A stretch of DNA of 64,000 bases from Ciona intestinalis (lineage: Eukaryota; Chordata; Ascidiacea; Phlebobranchia; Cionidae): positions 369,251 to 433,250 of the forward strand of contig NC_020171.2 of assembly GCF_000224145.3 (NCBI RefSeq), read 5' to 3'. The notes below the pieces were generated by a model, which saw only the letters and a program-made list of their open reading frames with translations, did not search any database and had not been told where the DNA came from. A program made the translations under genes and the position numbers. Shown in pieces: positions 1 to 12,149 of the stretch; position 1 is the first letter of the stretch; the number at the start of each line of letters is the position of its first letter.

Positions 1-172
1 ATGGGTTGTCCAAATTATCAGCCATACATAAAAAAATAATCTCCAAAAAAATAATCACCCACAAAGTAACATACATGGTAAACTCGTAAGCTGGCACAAG
101 GTGGTAAACCCATGTTGTATCGACTGTCGTTTTCCGGCCACGCGAGGATAAACTAAGTTACATTCATTCATT
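1..172 (+). mobile_element. SINE tail, cut by the window start
   Basis: This matches the tRNA-related SINE body from ATGGGTTGTCCAAATTATCAG to the ATTCATTCATTTA tail. The head lies outside the window. Confidence 0.7.
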
Positions 173-196
173 TAATGCTAGACAAACGGTTTTAGC

Positions 197-457
197 AGGA
201 ATAGGCTCGTTGCTGCTACAATTGTAGACATATGTGTCTTTGGGCAAATTTGTACAATGATTGCTTTAACCCAGTGGTCACTAATGGGTTTTCCAAATTG
301 TCAGCCATACATAAAAACCTCCACCCCCCCCGAAAAAAAATTATTACCCACAAAGTTACATATGTGGGAACTAATAACCTGAAATGAGGTAATTCGTGTA
401 ATAATGACTGTCTTACCCCGCCATGCGCGGGTAAATAAGTTCCATTCACATTCCAGC
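197..457 (+). mobile_element. SINE copy, partial head
   Basis: It begins in the tRNA-like part (AGGCTCGTTGCTGCTAC) and runs through the CCCAGTGGTCACTAATGGG segment to the ATTC tail. It is diverged and interrupted by homopolymers. Confidence 0.65.
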
Positions 458-577
458 AGACATTACTCTTTTAGCCTTATATCACTGGTACTCACACTTA
501 ATTGTATATAAGTGAAGTCCTGTAGTGTAGGCATTCTCAAGTAAAACTCTATGATTACGCCCACTCAAGTTTCATTG

Positions 578-583
578 TTTAAT
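578..583 (-). terminator. Possible polyadenylation signal of the EGF-WSC-ZP gene
   Basis: On the minus strand this reads ATTAAA, the common variant hexamer, about 245 nt past the stop codon at 827. No canonical AATAAA lies between it and the stop. This is motif evidence only. Confidence 0.3.
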
Positions 584-826
584 AAGCCAAATAATGCACA
601 TTATCTGAGTATAGCTTGAACAAAAAAGACTGCTGAGACAGGTATTGTACACTAAAACAAAATCAAAATTTTTACACATTACGTGAAACCATAAAACTTA
701 AATTTTAAAAACCAAAATAACTTAAATTTTGAGTTTTCAATTCAAACAGTCAATGTAAGTGCTCTTAGCTTTAAAATATTTACAAGTCAATTATAAGTGC
801 TCTTTTGAAATCCAAACCACAGCAAT

Positions 827-3800
827 CTACGTGAGGAATCTTTCATTACCATCTTCTTCTTCCGGATCCTCTCTAAGCTTATAAGTTCCTTTCTCTGTTT
901 TCCCGCGGATGTAGATCACGATGACAGCAATAATGAACAATCCACCAATAATAGCAGGGACGTAGTAATACCAAGGTACTGTGTAGCTCTGCCCACTCGA
1001 CTTGGATTTCACTGGATATAATATATAGGCATTTGTTAATGCAAAATAGTGTTAGTTTTTGTGTATTCATTAGTGCTATATTGGAATTATTTGGATCAAG
1101 TTAAGCATTTTGTATTTATTGCTAACTTAAGTTTATATTTTTGGAAAAAAATCTTCTGTACTATAATTAAATACATAATAACTTGACTGTGGAAATAGGA
1201 ATTGCAACCATGAATAAGTCACTCAAGTTCCCACCCACAAGAAAATGAAAAAACCCGCAAGAAAAATATAAATGACCAAACCAACCAAAAGTCATTTATG
1301 CTATACCAACACACTGCAATAGCTTCAGCAACTCAACTGTGGGCATTGGAGTGGCAACCATGAATAAGTCACTTAAGTTCCCACTCACAAAAATATAAAT
1401 GACTAAACCAACCAAAAGTAATTTATGCTGTATTCACACACTCCAATAGCTTCAGCAACACAACTGTAGGCATGTGAGTGGCAACTATGGATAAGTCACT
1501 CAGGTTCCCACCCCGAAAATAAAATGAACAAAGTGTTCACTTACAGCTACAACTCTTCTTATCTGCTCCAAGTTCGAACCCTTCGTGACAAGTGCACACC
1601 GGTTTCTTGTCAATTGACACTGAGCAGTAATGGTCACAACCCCCTTTGCTTGTTCCCCCACAAATGTCACGAACGACTATCGGACCAGCGGTCAGCACTT
1701 TCATATAAACATCGCCATGCAACACTGAGCCATCTGTGGGATTTGCTTTGTCTAAACAACTCTAAAAAATTGGATTTTTAGTCACATATGTTTTACTTGG
1801 TATATTCTTTTTGAATGAATGTAACTTACTTTATACTCGCGTGGCGGAAAAACGACAGTCGTTATAACAGGGTGTTCACACACCTTATGCCAACTTACGA
1901 GTTACCATGTATATAACTATGTGGGTAATTATGTTTTTTTGATTTTGTTTTTTAATTATTTTAATGTATGGCTGATAATTTGGGCAACCGATTAGTGACA
2001 AATGTGTTTTTTTTGTAGTCACTGGTATATCTGGTTGGTTAATATGTAGTGTTACCACCACCTTCATTAATCTTTTTTAAGAAACTCATTACACTATTCT
2101 TTTTTACTTTTTACACATATTGTAAGTATGATTATATTTGATCATAAATTCATCAATTTTAACACATGGTTTTATTAAGTGACAACAAAACAATAAACCT
2201 AAATTGGTTGCAGCAGTTTTAGAAATGTAAACATTTTGTTGTATTGATATGATTTTTTGAAATAAAAATCTATAACTGTAATAGTACCTTTGCACAATTG
2301 CTGTTCTTTGTCCTATCACAAAGATTGACCAAACAACGAATAAAAATCATCTCAGAGTCCCCTCCTTTGAATGAGACAGTGGAAAAACCAATACGAGCTT
2401 TATCTGATTCACCATTAAGGATAACTTTAATCCCAGACTGAGAATTGCTTTGGGATGTTAGGGAACAACTGGAATTAGAAGTTCATGTTTTATCATCAGT
2501 ACAAATAATGATTATTTTTGATAATATAAAGTACTGAGTATAATCCGAAAAATAAAAGTGTACAAAATATTTTTCAAAATAAAGCACCGTTTTAAATTAC
2601 TAGACTAATAATAATTTATGATACCAAAATAACCTGTATTTTTACGCATTCTCAAGTAAATTATACAAAAATAGAAAAAGAAGTATTTTAAAAATGTATA
2701 TAAATAAGTGACACATACTAACTATTAGCTAATAAAAATTATAATGTCTGTCGTTATAATTTTGTCTTACCCATTATCCAGTAAGTTATAATATTTCGGC
2801 TCGTAGGCGTTATTTGAAGGTGTTGCCCAACATCTGACCATTTGCATTGAGTATTTTGCTGGTAGGGATGGTTTGAGAGCAACTTCTGTATAAATTGTTG
2901 AAGGGACAGATAGAACTTGTGCACTGCTGTATGTAGCCGTGTATTGGCTATCACCCCATAGTGTCATGTCGGCTTCCAATTTGCTTATTTGAGGATCGTT
3001 TATAAGTGGAGACAAAATATCTCTGTGAAGAAAATTGGGGTAAAACGTTATCATTAAATATGAACCAAAGCTTTTATAGAAAACACAATTGAGTCATTTT
3101 TAAACTTTTTGTTTTAAAACACTATGGTGCTGTTAGAAAAAAACAGTATTTCAGTGGTCACTAATGGGTTGTCCAAATTACCAGCCATACATAAAAAAAA
3201 TGAAACCCCCCCCCCCACAAAAAAAATATTTACTTACAAAGTCACATACGTGGTAATTTGTAATCGGACACGAAGTGTATTAAACAGAACACCAGTTTAA
3301 TAACGATTGAAATTGCCCAACCACGTGAGTGTAAATGAGTTACATTCATTCATTTAGCACTGAACTCTAATTTTAGTACAACGTGTATGTAGGTATGTAA
3401 CTTGCTTTATCCTCGCGTAGCCAGAAAACGACAGTTTTTATAACACAAGTGTTCTATTTCATACATCTCGTGCCAGCATACAAGTTCTGCATCTTACTTT
3501 GTGGGTGATTATTTTTTGTGGAGTTTTTTTCATAAAATATTACCTCTTTTTTCTGCCGAAATTGTAAATGAAGATCACACTTCCAGTAGTTTCTTTGGTC
3601 TGTGTATTATATGTGCAAGTAAAATCCACTCTGAATGTTCTGGTTCGATCAATGCTGCCACTAACTGAACCAATCAACCCATGAACGGAGTTGGAGAAAA
3701 TGAGTTTTCCAGCAACAGACTGTAAAAAAAAAACAGAAACAATATGAAAAACTAGTTTGAACTAGGTTTTGGGTGTTTTATTTGTAAAATCGCAACATAT

Positions 3801-6800
3801 ATGCTTTTGCATTAGAATTACAGGATTGTATGGGGTATTACAATTGAAGGTATATGTTATATTGGGAATTGTAGCAAAAGCTTGTGTTATAATATGAATT
3901 GTAGCTAAAGCATGTGTTATATATCGTTATAAAGACACTCTTTAAATATTATAATCTTCGCAACCAATTTTAAAGAAATAAATTAAAAATTAAATAACTA
4001 TTTTTGAGAAAAATAGACATAAAAAGAGAAAACTGTCAAAAACATTTTTCTTCTGGCAGTTATAACATTCTCATATAAATAAAAAGAGATAAATTAAAAA
4101 TTAAATACCTGTGATTAAGAAAAAAATTAGAAATAAAAACGTAAATCTGCCATTAAAAATATTTTTTACGGTAGTTCTAACATTACCATAAAAGACAATC
4201 TATAAATAATATAATGTAGGCTATCAGTTTCGAAGAGATAAATTAAAAATTACCTAACCATAATTAGAAAAAAAGTTTGAAATTTGGAATTAAAAACTTT
4301 TTTACCGTAGTTCTATGATTTCCACAGTCAGCTCCGTAACCAAGTTCGAATCTATATTCTGCCCCAATGCCATACCCTCTTGTGCCATGACAAGCTGCAT
4401 TTGATTTGTGTGGATTAGAAGAACTTATACCCCCAAGCCCACCAAGGTATAATGTAGACAGATCAAAACCCATTGCATTGACCGCATATCTGTCAAGACT
4501 AAAAAAAAAAATTTAATTAGGAAATTATTTTTTGTGCTAAGACTCGAAAAAATTTAATAGGAAAATATGTTTTTTTTTCATGCATATCTGTCAAGGGTAA
4601 AAAAATAAATTAGGAAATGTTTTTTGTGCAAATACGAAAAAAACGGAAAAAAAGATTGAATTTAAAAATGATTTTTGTACAAATACTAGAAAGGGGCTTT
4701 TGAATTAAACAATGTGTTTTGTGCATTTCTGTTTATACTAAAGAAACAGTTTAAAATTAGAAGGACTTTATTTTGTCTATTGAGTTACAGTAGTAAAAGT
4801 TATAAATACACAAAAGCAAAAAGATGAGAAGAAATGGTAAAACAGCAGTCGATATAACACGCTTATAGTTAAAAAGCTACAAAACTTCTTTGTTAAAGGT
4901 GTGGCTTCCAGACCTAGCAAACAGTATACAGAAAAATGCAATTAAATAATATAATGTTCCAATTGAAATTAGTTTTGTTTAACATTTATACCAGGCGTCA
5001 AGAATCGGGACAAAAAATTGGTCGGAACACTAGTGACGGGAACATGAATAAAGGATTCCAATAGCGCGAGCACAACACTTTCGGATGTACAAGGGTGTTG
5101 GGGTAATGGGCCAAATCTGGCCTAAATCTCAAGTCCTCACAGACCTCACCCATACAGAATAAAAAAATAGAAAAAAAATAATAATATAAAAACATTTATA
5201 TCAAAATTCTTACCTTAATCTCATTTTTGATGTCCCGCATGAAATAACAGGCTTTACAACTGCATTTATGGAAGCAAGATTGGCGTATGTTGATTGCATT
5301 GTTAAAATATTCGCATCAAAAGCAGAATGAAGTCTGAACCCCATACAGGCACCACTTCCAAGGCTGCTTAATGTGAATCTTTCACCATCAGCATAAGGAT
5401 TAGAACCTGGGAATTATTTAAATAATGAATGAATGAATGAATGTAACTTACTTTATCCTCGTGTGGCTGGAATACGACAGTGGTTCCAACACAAGTGTTC
5501 TGTTTCATACACCTTGTGCCTGCTTACGAGTTACCAAATATGAGATTTTTTACGCTCCATTTAAGTAATTTTAGAAGGTGCAAGATTTGGTTTGTGACTT
5601 TATGTGTTTTATTTCATTGAACATTTAGGAAGTATTAAGTAAAAAGTAATAAAAAAATGGAAAAATTAGCAAAAATTTGTGATAAACTGAGCTACAGATT
5701 AGATAAAACAAACCATTGTAGTCACAAGGTGTCAATACAACACGACTGCAGTTATTTCCAGCCCAATATTCTTTTCTGTTTTGCATTCTGTTGGTTTCGG
5801 AGTTATCACAATCGTGCACAACTGAAATACAAAAAAAAAATTGGGTAAAATTCTTGAAATTGACACTTTCTGCTTAAATAATGTACGTAACTCTTTTTTT
5901 ATCCTTGTGTGGCTGGAAAACGAGAGTCGTTACAACTTACAACACAGGTGCTATGTTTCATACACCTAGTGCCAGCTTACGAGTTACCAAGTATTACTTT
6001 GTGGGTGAATATTTTTAAAGAATTTTTTTATTTCTTTATTTCTGGCTGATAATTTTGAATATATATTGTATTGTATGTAACTAACTTTATCCTCGTGCGG
6101 CGGAAAAACGACAGTTGTTAAAACACGGGTGATTTTACACCTCGTACCAGCTTACGAGTTACCATGTATGTTACTTTGTGGGTGATTATCCTTTTGGGAG
6201 ATTTTTTCTTTTTTTAAATATGGCTGATCATTTGGACAACCCATTAGTGACCACTGGGTTGAAGCAATTGCCATTAAGTGTCTTTCCCAAGGACACATAC
6301 GCCCACAATGGTAGCAGAGAGGAGCCTTGAACCAATTACCTATTGGTTACAGGCAGGCGTGCTAACCACTTTACCAGGGCCCGGGAATATAAAGAAAAAA
6401 CATCTTACTTGGCAAAACACAGGATGTTTCATTTGCTCTCACATATCCAGGTTTGCAGTCGCATTTATATGAGCCTGGTGTGTTGGTGCAATTTTCAGAA
6501 ACTGCATTACATGGGTTACCAGTACATTCGTCTATGTCAGTACATGTGAATCCATCACCAGTGTAACCAGAATTACAGGTGCACGAATGCCCAGAACCTA
6601 AAATACAGATCATTAAGCCTAAATACTTGAGCGATATTACCAATTTTTGCAATGGTTTTTTAAGTTTTTCAATTTGTGCAGGTACATTTGAACTATATCT
6701 ATGTTTATATCTGTTCTCCAAACTACATTTTAGTATTCTATAGGCTATAGTGTGTGTTATATTGCAAATTAGAAGGTAGCAAATTTATGTGTTATATTGC

Positions 6801-9800
6801 AAACGATGCCAAAATATGTGTTTTATTACAAATTAAAGCCAAAGTATGTGTTATAATACAAAAGATTACTGAAAAATGTGTACAAAAAAGACCTAAAATA
6901 TATGTTGTATTTTAAATCTAAGCCAAAATATGGGTTATATTGCAGTGGGCAACCAAAATACTAGTTATAGCATAAATTGTACCAAAATATGTGTTATATT
7001 ATATTGCAAACGGTAGACAGGTTAAATCATATCTATCATGTTGTTGAAATCATATAGGCTCACCTGTTATATAAACATTACTGGCAAGACCGTTTGAAGA
7101 TCCACAATTTGAACCATCCATGCATGTGATAGAGCAGGTCATTATTGTGTTAACCGGTGGTAATGTATTGGAACATGAACAATTTGCATTCTAAAATAAA
7201 GAAGTTAAATGACTGTATGAATGAATGTAACTTGCTTTATCCTTGAGTGGCGGAAAAACGACAGTTGTTATAACACGGTGTTCTTTTCATACACCTTATA
7301 CCTCATAAAGTAACTCATAAACAAAGTTTAAAGAGCTAAGACTAAAACAGTCATAAAATACAATATCTATTTGTATAAAGCAAGCAAAAACACATCGCAG
7401 GTATTATGTAAAGATGAGAGCCACATCATAGCTTGGCAGTGAGCATGCAGTGTTTAGATGTTGGGTAATGGCAAACCCATGGCCTAATCCAAGATTCCAT
7501 TTAGTGCTACACCACTGGACCTTACTCTTACAGAATAGAAAGAGCATAAGAAGTATGAATACACATAAGACATCCATGTTATTACTCAATAATGAGCATG
7601 AACTTAACAGTGAGCAGGAGGTTTATGAATACCCCATGTGTGTCTGATGTATAAAAAGACACTCATGTTATAACTCAACAGCAAGCATGGTGTGTATGAA
7701 TATCCCATGTGTGTCTGATGTATAAGAAGACACTCATGTTATAACACGACAGTGAGCATGAGGTGTATGAATAAACACTGTATGTCTGATGTTAAAATTC
7801 TCCCAATAAATTCATGTGGTGTTGAAATTTAGCTTCTGGGCTTAAGATCCAGCGTAGTAAATTTTACCAAGCAATCTAAAACATTTTTATCTAATGGTAA
7901 TAAAACGTTATACCCTACAGAAATTGCATGTGTATATACTTATATGTGCATGCAAAATGACCTGGAATTCAGTAACCCATGTTGCAACTGATTAAACTTA
8001 TACTTAAGGTATATCTTACAGCAATTGCCGCATATGTGGCATTTTTCCCTTGGCATAACTTTATGCATTTGTCTGCTGTTGCATTCATTAGTGTAGTTGT
8101 TGTAAGAGTAGATGTATTAAAACAGCCTGGCACCATTCCTGAAAAAATGGGATATTTAAAATAAAGAATTTATCTTTTTTTAACAATGTTAAAAAGCTCA
8201 GCACTAAAACTACAAAGAAAAGGAAATTAGAAGCGAAAGGACTAGCTAGCGGGAAAAACTACTTGAGTAAGAGTGTCAAATAAAAGCGTGGCTGCTAAAC
8301 GGACAATACAGTATATAAAAAACCATACCAAGTTCTATTAAACAAATCTGGGTAAAAAATGTAACTTATTGTCTAAACTTTAACAAGATGTGTTCTTACT
8401 AACTAACTGAGTTGTGTTAAATAAAATGGGGGAGAAAATGCTTACGGTCTAGATTTTGACAAGTTGCGTTTCCGCTACAAACAGGTTCCACAGGTATAGT
8501 ACATTCATCGTAGTATAAGTTGCAAGTTTGACCATCACCAGTATACCCAAAGATGCAAGAGCAATTATGGCCTCCGACTGTGTTGTTACATGAAGAGCCC
8601 ACAGGATCACATTTGTCTGTGTTCCTGGTGCATTCATTAATATCTGCAAATTATTCAAAGGAATTAAAACTTTGAACGTGTAACAGAAACACAGTAAATA
8701 TTTGGTGTATAAGAAGATACTTATATTGTTGTAAAATGACATTGAGCATAAGGGTATAATTTCACTATATATGTTTTATGTATAAAAAGATACCCATGTT
8801 GTAACTTGTGAGCATGAGGTGTATGGATAGACCGCGTGTCTGGTGTATAAGAAGACACCCATGTTATAACTGGACAGCGAGCATAAGGTATTTGAATACA
8901 CCAAGTGCGTTTGGGGTAAAAGATACCTTTTTAAAACTTAACAGCGGGCATGATGAGTATGAATACACCTTGTGTGTCAGGCAAGTAAAAAAATCTATGT
9001 TATAACTCAAAAAATATAATATCAAAAATGTTATATCGAAACAAGTACAAAAATTGCATCACTTCTTATTAGCATTAAAAACAAGAAATTGATTACCTTT
9101 ACAGAACTGTCCAGACACATATGTGTTGCTCAAGGGTCTTAACTCTTCGAAGCGATCATTATTGGCAGGGCACATGCATTCAATCCAGCCGTTTGTTGAG
9201 TTAAATTGGCAATCAGTAGTTGAGTTGTCAACATCTCGAAAGCAAAGGTTTTCTCCATTTGCGCAAATGTCAACAACTGCCGATTTAAAAAAGATTATTC
9301 TAAGATAAATTTTAAAATAAAGGAATATAACTTACTTTATTCTTGCGTGGCTAGAAAAAAAACAGTCCTTAAACACAGGTGTCCTGTTTCATACACCTCG
9401 TGCTAGCTTATGAGTTACCACGTATGTTACTTTGTACAAGATTCTTTTTTTATTTTTTTGTGGCTGATAATTTGGACAACTCATTAGTGACCACTGGGTT
9501 GGAGCAAATAAGTGTCTTGCCAAAGGACAGATACGACCACAATGGTAGCAGCAAAGAGATAATTTTAAAAATCTTTTAAATGCATTATAGGATATTATGA
9601 TTAAGACAAAATTCATTATTGTACATACGACGCTTTTTTTGCCATCCGAAAAATTTCTTTTGCAAAACTACAAATATTATACTAAAATATTAAATGTAAT
9701 AGAGTGGGGGAAAATGTGACAACTTTTTATTCCATTTTTTCGTCGCATTTAGTAAAAAACAAAGAACATTCAAAAAAAATGAAACCGTATCCTCACAACT

Positions 9801-12095
9801 TCCATAGATCGCTGTTAATTGTTCAAAACACGATCAGGATATTTAAATTTATTTGCTAAAAGTGTCCTATTTTTCCTTACACTACTATACAAATGCCTTC
9901 CAGAAAAAATTACAGGATAATATTGTTTTTAAATCCATAACCTGTAGTCTATTTTATAAAATATTGTAGATAAATTTCCAATTTTTTTAGACTGAATGTT
10001 TTTCAGATTTAATGTTTCCACATAAATTGAACACATACGCCCACAATTGGTGGCAGCGTCAAGCCTTGAACACATACTCTCACTGGTATAAAATTTTACC
10101 AGTGGGTTTGTATCTCCGAGCATAATATTTAAGTAAAAACCTTTTTTTTTATACTTGTAAATAATATCTTGCCTTTTAAAGTTGAAACTATAGTATAATA
10201 TAGTAGTGTGGGGAAAGATGGAACAGCTTTTTGGTCATTTTCTAGAAAATTTTAGAATTATATAATGGTATCCTGGCGACTTTCATATACCGTTCTTAGT
10301 TGTTATAGTTGAATACTATGTACTAAAGGCGTCCCATCTTACCCCGCAGTACTATAATATTGGTTTTATACTGAGAAAGTATTTTGGATATCCTACTGTG
10401 AGGTACCTTTAGCACATTACAGTTTTATAATTCTTAAATTTTCAAGAATGTTCTTTGTTTACTACAAAACCGGACGAGAAAATTCATTGAAACAGTGTCC
10501 CGTCTTCCCTCACCCTACTATATTACATAACGCCTAATAACAAATGGACCAAAATAAATTCAAAACAAACATTTCGACATACATATTACATTGAGCGACG
10601 GGTTCGCTTGTAGTGGAGCTATGACAGAAGCCATGCTAGTGCGGCAGTTATTTCGAAACGCCAATGTTCCATTCGTATTTATTTTAGGGCATGGATTGGT
10701 GACTGGAAGTGGTATTGTTGGTATATCTAAAAAAATAGGTTATTTTATGCTTAAATTTACACACTTTTGTTTCTATTAGAAGACTAACTTAATAATAATG
10801 AATGAATAAATGTAACTTACTTTATCCTCGCCTGGCCGGAAAACGACAGTCGTTATTACACGGGTTTAACACCTCGTGCCAGCTTATCAGTTACCATGTA
10901 TGTTACTTTGTGTGTAATTGATTTTTTGGGGGAAGGGGGGATTTTTTTCATTTTTTCATGTGTGCCTGGTAATTTGAACAACCCATTAGTGTCCACTGGG
11001 TTGGAGCAATTGCCGTTAAGTGTCTTGCCCAAGGACACATACGCCCACAATGGTAGCAGAATCGATCTTGAGCCCCCAACCTCTGGTTTACAGACAGGCG
11101 CGCCAACCACTATGCCACGGCACCGCCATTAAAAATAAATTGCTCGTTTGTCTGCTAGGTGTAGCGACCACGCATATTTTCTTCCAATTAAATGTAAATA
11201 TGTTTTAACTGTAAGCGTCAGATAAATAAATATTTAAAATACGTTTTACTGTTGATTCCTTGATATTCGTTTTTCAAATAATATGATCTTTATTATTATT
11301 TAAAAAAAAGTAATTTAAATAAAATAATTTTTGCTAATTATTTTCAATAAATAAATGAATGTAGCTTACTACTTTATCCTCGCGCGGCCGGAAAACGACA
11401 GCAGCCGTTATAACACGGGTGTTCTGTTTCATATACACCTCGTGTCAGCTTACGAGTTACTAAGTATGTTGCTTTGTGGAAAATTATTTTTTGGAGTTTT
11501 TTTTTAGTTTTTTATATGTGGCCAATAGTCTGGACAAGCCATTAGTGGCCACTGGGTTGGAGCAATTGTCGTTAAGTGTCTTGCCCAAGGACACATACGC
11601 CCACAATGGTATAGTAGGTTATAAAATTGTTCGGCGCCGTAGCGTAGTGGTTATCGCGCCTGCCCGTGACCATTAGCTAATGGGTAATGGGTTCAAGGCT
11701 CGTCGCTGCTACCNNNNNNNNNNNNNNNNNNNNNNNNNNNNNNNNNNNNNNNNNNNNNNNNNNNNNNNNNNNNNNNNNNNNNNNNNNNNNNNNNNNNNNN
11801 NNNNNNNNNNNNNNNNNNNNNNNNNNNNNNNNNNNNNNNNNNNNNNNNNNNNNNNNNNNNGCCACTAATGGGTTGTCCAAATTATCAGCCATGCATAAAA
11901 AAAAACGAAAAAATCCCCAAAAAAATAATCACCCACAAAGTAACATACATACATACATGGTAACTCGTAAGCTGGCACGAGGTGTTAAACCCGTGTGATA
12001 ACGACTGTCGTTTTCCGGCTCATTCATTCATACTTACTAAACTGAGATGTGAAGCCAGCAAAACATATCACTATCAGTATGGAAAGAATGTTCAT
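827..12095 (-). CDS. EGF-WSC-ZP domain type I membrane protein (15 coding exons, 839 aa)
   Basis: Coding exons in transcript order: 12038-12095, 10583-10726, 9097-9276, 8446-8643, 8020-8138, 7064-7190, 6409-6597, 5714-5821, 5214-5406, 4306-4498, 3544-3719, 2771-3022, 2288-2468, 1545-1761, 827-1011. All junction phases agree and the sum is 2520 nt including the TAG stop. Domains by residue: signal peptide 1-18; atypical six-Cys EGF ~68-127; EGF with DINEC start ~128-165; WSC ~195-275, closed by a CSC motif and a late CGS; one half and one full EGF 276-338; ZP domain ~428-735, with ISCG at the ZP-N start and RCWATPS in ZP-C; LDLR-type EGF ~740-777; transmembrane helix ~792-812; 27-residue acidic tail. 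ZP domains polymerise into extracellular filaments and WSC is a putative carbohydrate binder, so an egg-coat or apical matrix role is an inference. EGF+ZP ascidian vitelline-coat proteins are a precedent. The start Met precedes a clean signal peptide. Confidence 0.86.
1200..1515 (+). repeat. ~125-150-bp tandem repeat, about 2.3 units
   Basis: The units share AAGTCACTTAAGTTCCCACC, AAATGACCAAACCAACCAAA and ACACACTGCAATAGCTTCAG. Spacings are ~150 and ~130 bp. The same family occurs at 43020, 44690 and 53975. It lies in an intron of the ZP gene. Confidence 0.8.
1815..2010 (-). mobile_element. SINE fragment in ZP-gene intron
   Basis: Tail-to-body part of the SINE in reverse orientation, from TGAATGTAACTTACTTTATA to GGCTGATAATTTGGGCAAC. 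Confidence 0.65.
3150..3345 (+). mobile_element. SINE fragment in ZP-gene intron
   Basis: Body and tail from CAGTGGTCACTAATGGGTTG to the ATTCATTCATTTA end. An inverted relative follows at 3388. Confidence 0.65.
3388..3530 (-). mobile_element. SINE fragment, inverted relative to the preceding copy
   Basis: Reverse-oriented tail and body (GTAACTTGCTTTATCCTCGC to GTGGGTGATTATTTTTTG), forming an inverted pair with 3150-3345 within one intron. Confidence 0.6.
3544..3719 (-). CDS. Exon 11 of the ZP gene: end of ZP-N and linker with a dibasic cluster
   Basis: The exon is phase 0 at its start and encodes the last strands of ZP-N (FRVDFTCTY, with the fourth conserved Cys region). It ends in the linker with GRKKR split across the splice junction (AG|A), followed by DILSPL in exon 12. 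R-K-K-R fits a furin-type site. Published furin sites of ZP proteins lie after ZP-C rather than in the ZP-N/ZP-C linker, so processing here is a hypothesis. Confidence 0.7.
5428..6060 (-). mobile_element. Two SINE fragments flanking ZP-gene exon 8
   Basis: Reverse-oriented SINE tails at 5428-5545 and 5880-6060 lie on either side of the 108-nt exon 5714-5821. Both show the TTTATCCT...GTGTGGCTGGAAAACGA signature. Confidence 0.6.
6063..6386 (-). mobile_element. Full-length SINE with tRNA-like head
   Basis: On the minus strand it starts with a tRNA-like A-box (GGTAAAGTGGTTAGCACGCC) and B-box (GGTTCAAGGCTCC). It continues through a conserved body (CCCAGTGGTCACTAATGGG) and ends in the TGAATG-type tail. 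This is a good reference copy for the family. Confidence 0.8.
7550..7790 (+). repeat. 71-bp satellite array, ~3 units, in ZP-gene intron
   Basis: Units carry GTGTATGAATACCCCATGTG and TGATGTATAAGAAGACACTC-like sequence and are diverged from the consensus. Confidence 0.75.
8020..8138 (-). CDS. Exon 5 of the ZP gene: first half of the WSC domain
   Basis: This exon starts in phase 1 and encodes residues ~194-233, with the WSC opening pattern GCF, a threonine-rich stretch and two spaced Cys (KCIKLC). It ends in phase 0 at GCT|GTAAGA. The next exon (7064-7190) continues with NANCSCSN, which completes the WSC core, and ends near a CGSSNGLASNVY-type motif. WSC domains are found in yeast stress sensors, polycystin-1 and some oxidases, and are thought to bind glycans. 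A WSC inserted between EGFs and upstream of a ZP module is an uncommon architecture. Confidence 0.75.
8690..9008 (+). repeat. 71-bp satellite array, ~4 units, in ZP-gene intron
   Basis: Diverged units with GAGCATGAGGTGTATGGAT and TGGTGTATAAGAAGACACCC, in the intron between exons 3 and 4. Confidence 0.75.
9328..9560 (-). mobile_element. SINE fragment in ZP-gene intron
   Basis: Reverse-oriented body and tail, ending on the head side at CACAATGGTAGCAGC. The A-box part is missing. Confidence 0.65.
9698..9889 (-). mobile_element. MITE copy
   Basis: Terminal inverted repeats AGAGTGGGGGAAAATGTGAC and CTATTTTTCCTTACACTACT are diverged. The internal CTTCCATAGATCGCTGTTAATTG block identifies the family. 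Confidence 0.7.
10198..10522. mobile_element. Two degenerate MITE copies in tandem
   Basis: A reverse copy at 10198-10355 and a forward, 5'-eroded copy at 10393-10522 lie just downstream of each other. Both retain terminal CCCTACTATA-like ends. Confidence 0.6.
10797..11127 (-). mobile_element. Full-length SINE with tRNA-like head
   Basis: The minus strand reads GGCGGTGCCGTGGCATAGTG, then GTTGGCGCGCCTG, the body, and a TGAATGAATAAATG-type tail. It lies in the first intron of the ZP gene. Confidence 0.8.
11352..12030. mobile_element. Inverted pair of SINEs with an N gap
   Basis: A reverse copy (11352-11611) is followed by a forward copy whose head is at 11628 (GGCGCCGTAGCGTAGTGGTT, B-box GGGTTCAAGGCTCG). 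The forward copy continues after the gap from GCCACTAATGGGTTG to the ATTC tail at 12030. The inverted pair probably caused the assembly gap. Confidence 0.75.
11714..11860. other. Assembly gap (147 N)
   Basis: A run of N inside a SINE. The size probably reflects a paired-read estimate. Confidence 1.
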
Positions 12096-12149
12096 ACCTA
12101 TTGTTGATTCGTTTCTAAAGCAGTATGGTTGTTTTACGTTTCATATTTG

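Noticed and set aside
8020..8164. Plus-strand 61-codon frame opposite the WSC exon
   Set aside because: The minus-strand reading gives a Cys pattern that continues across a phase-matched splice. The plus frame has none.
11628..11713. tRNA-like sequence with A and B boxes
   Set aside because: It is the head of a SINE that continues into the SINE body. No complete cloverleaf was found.
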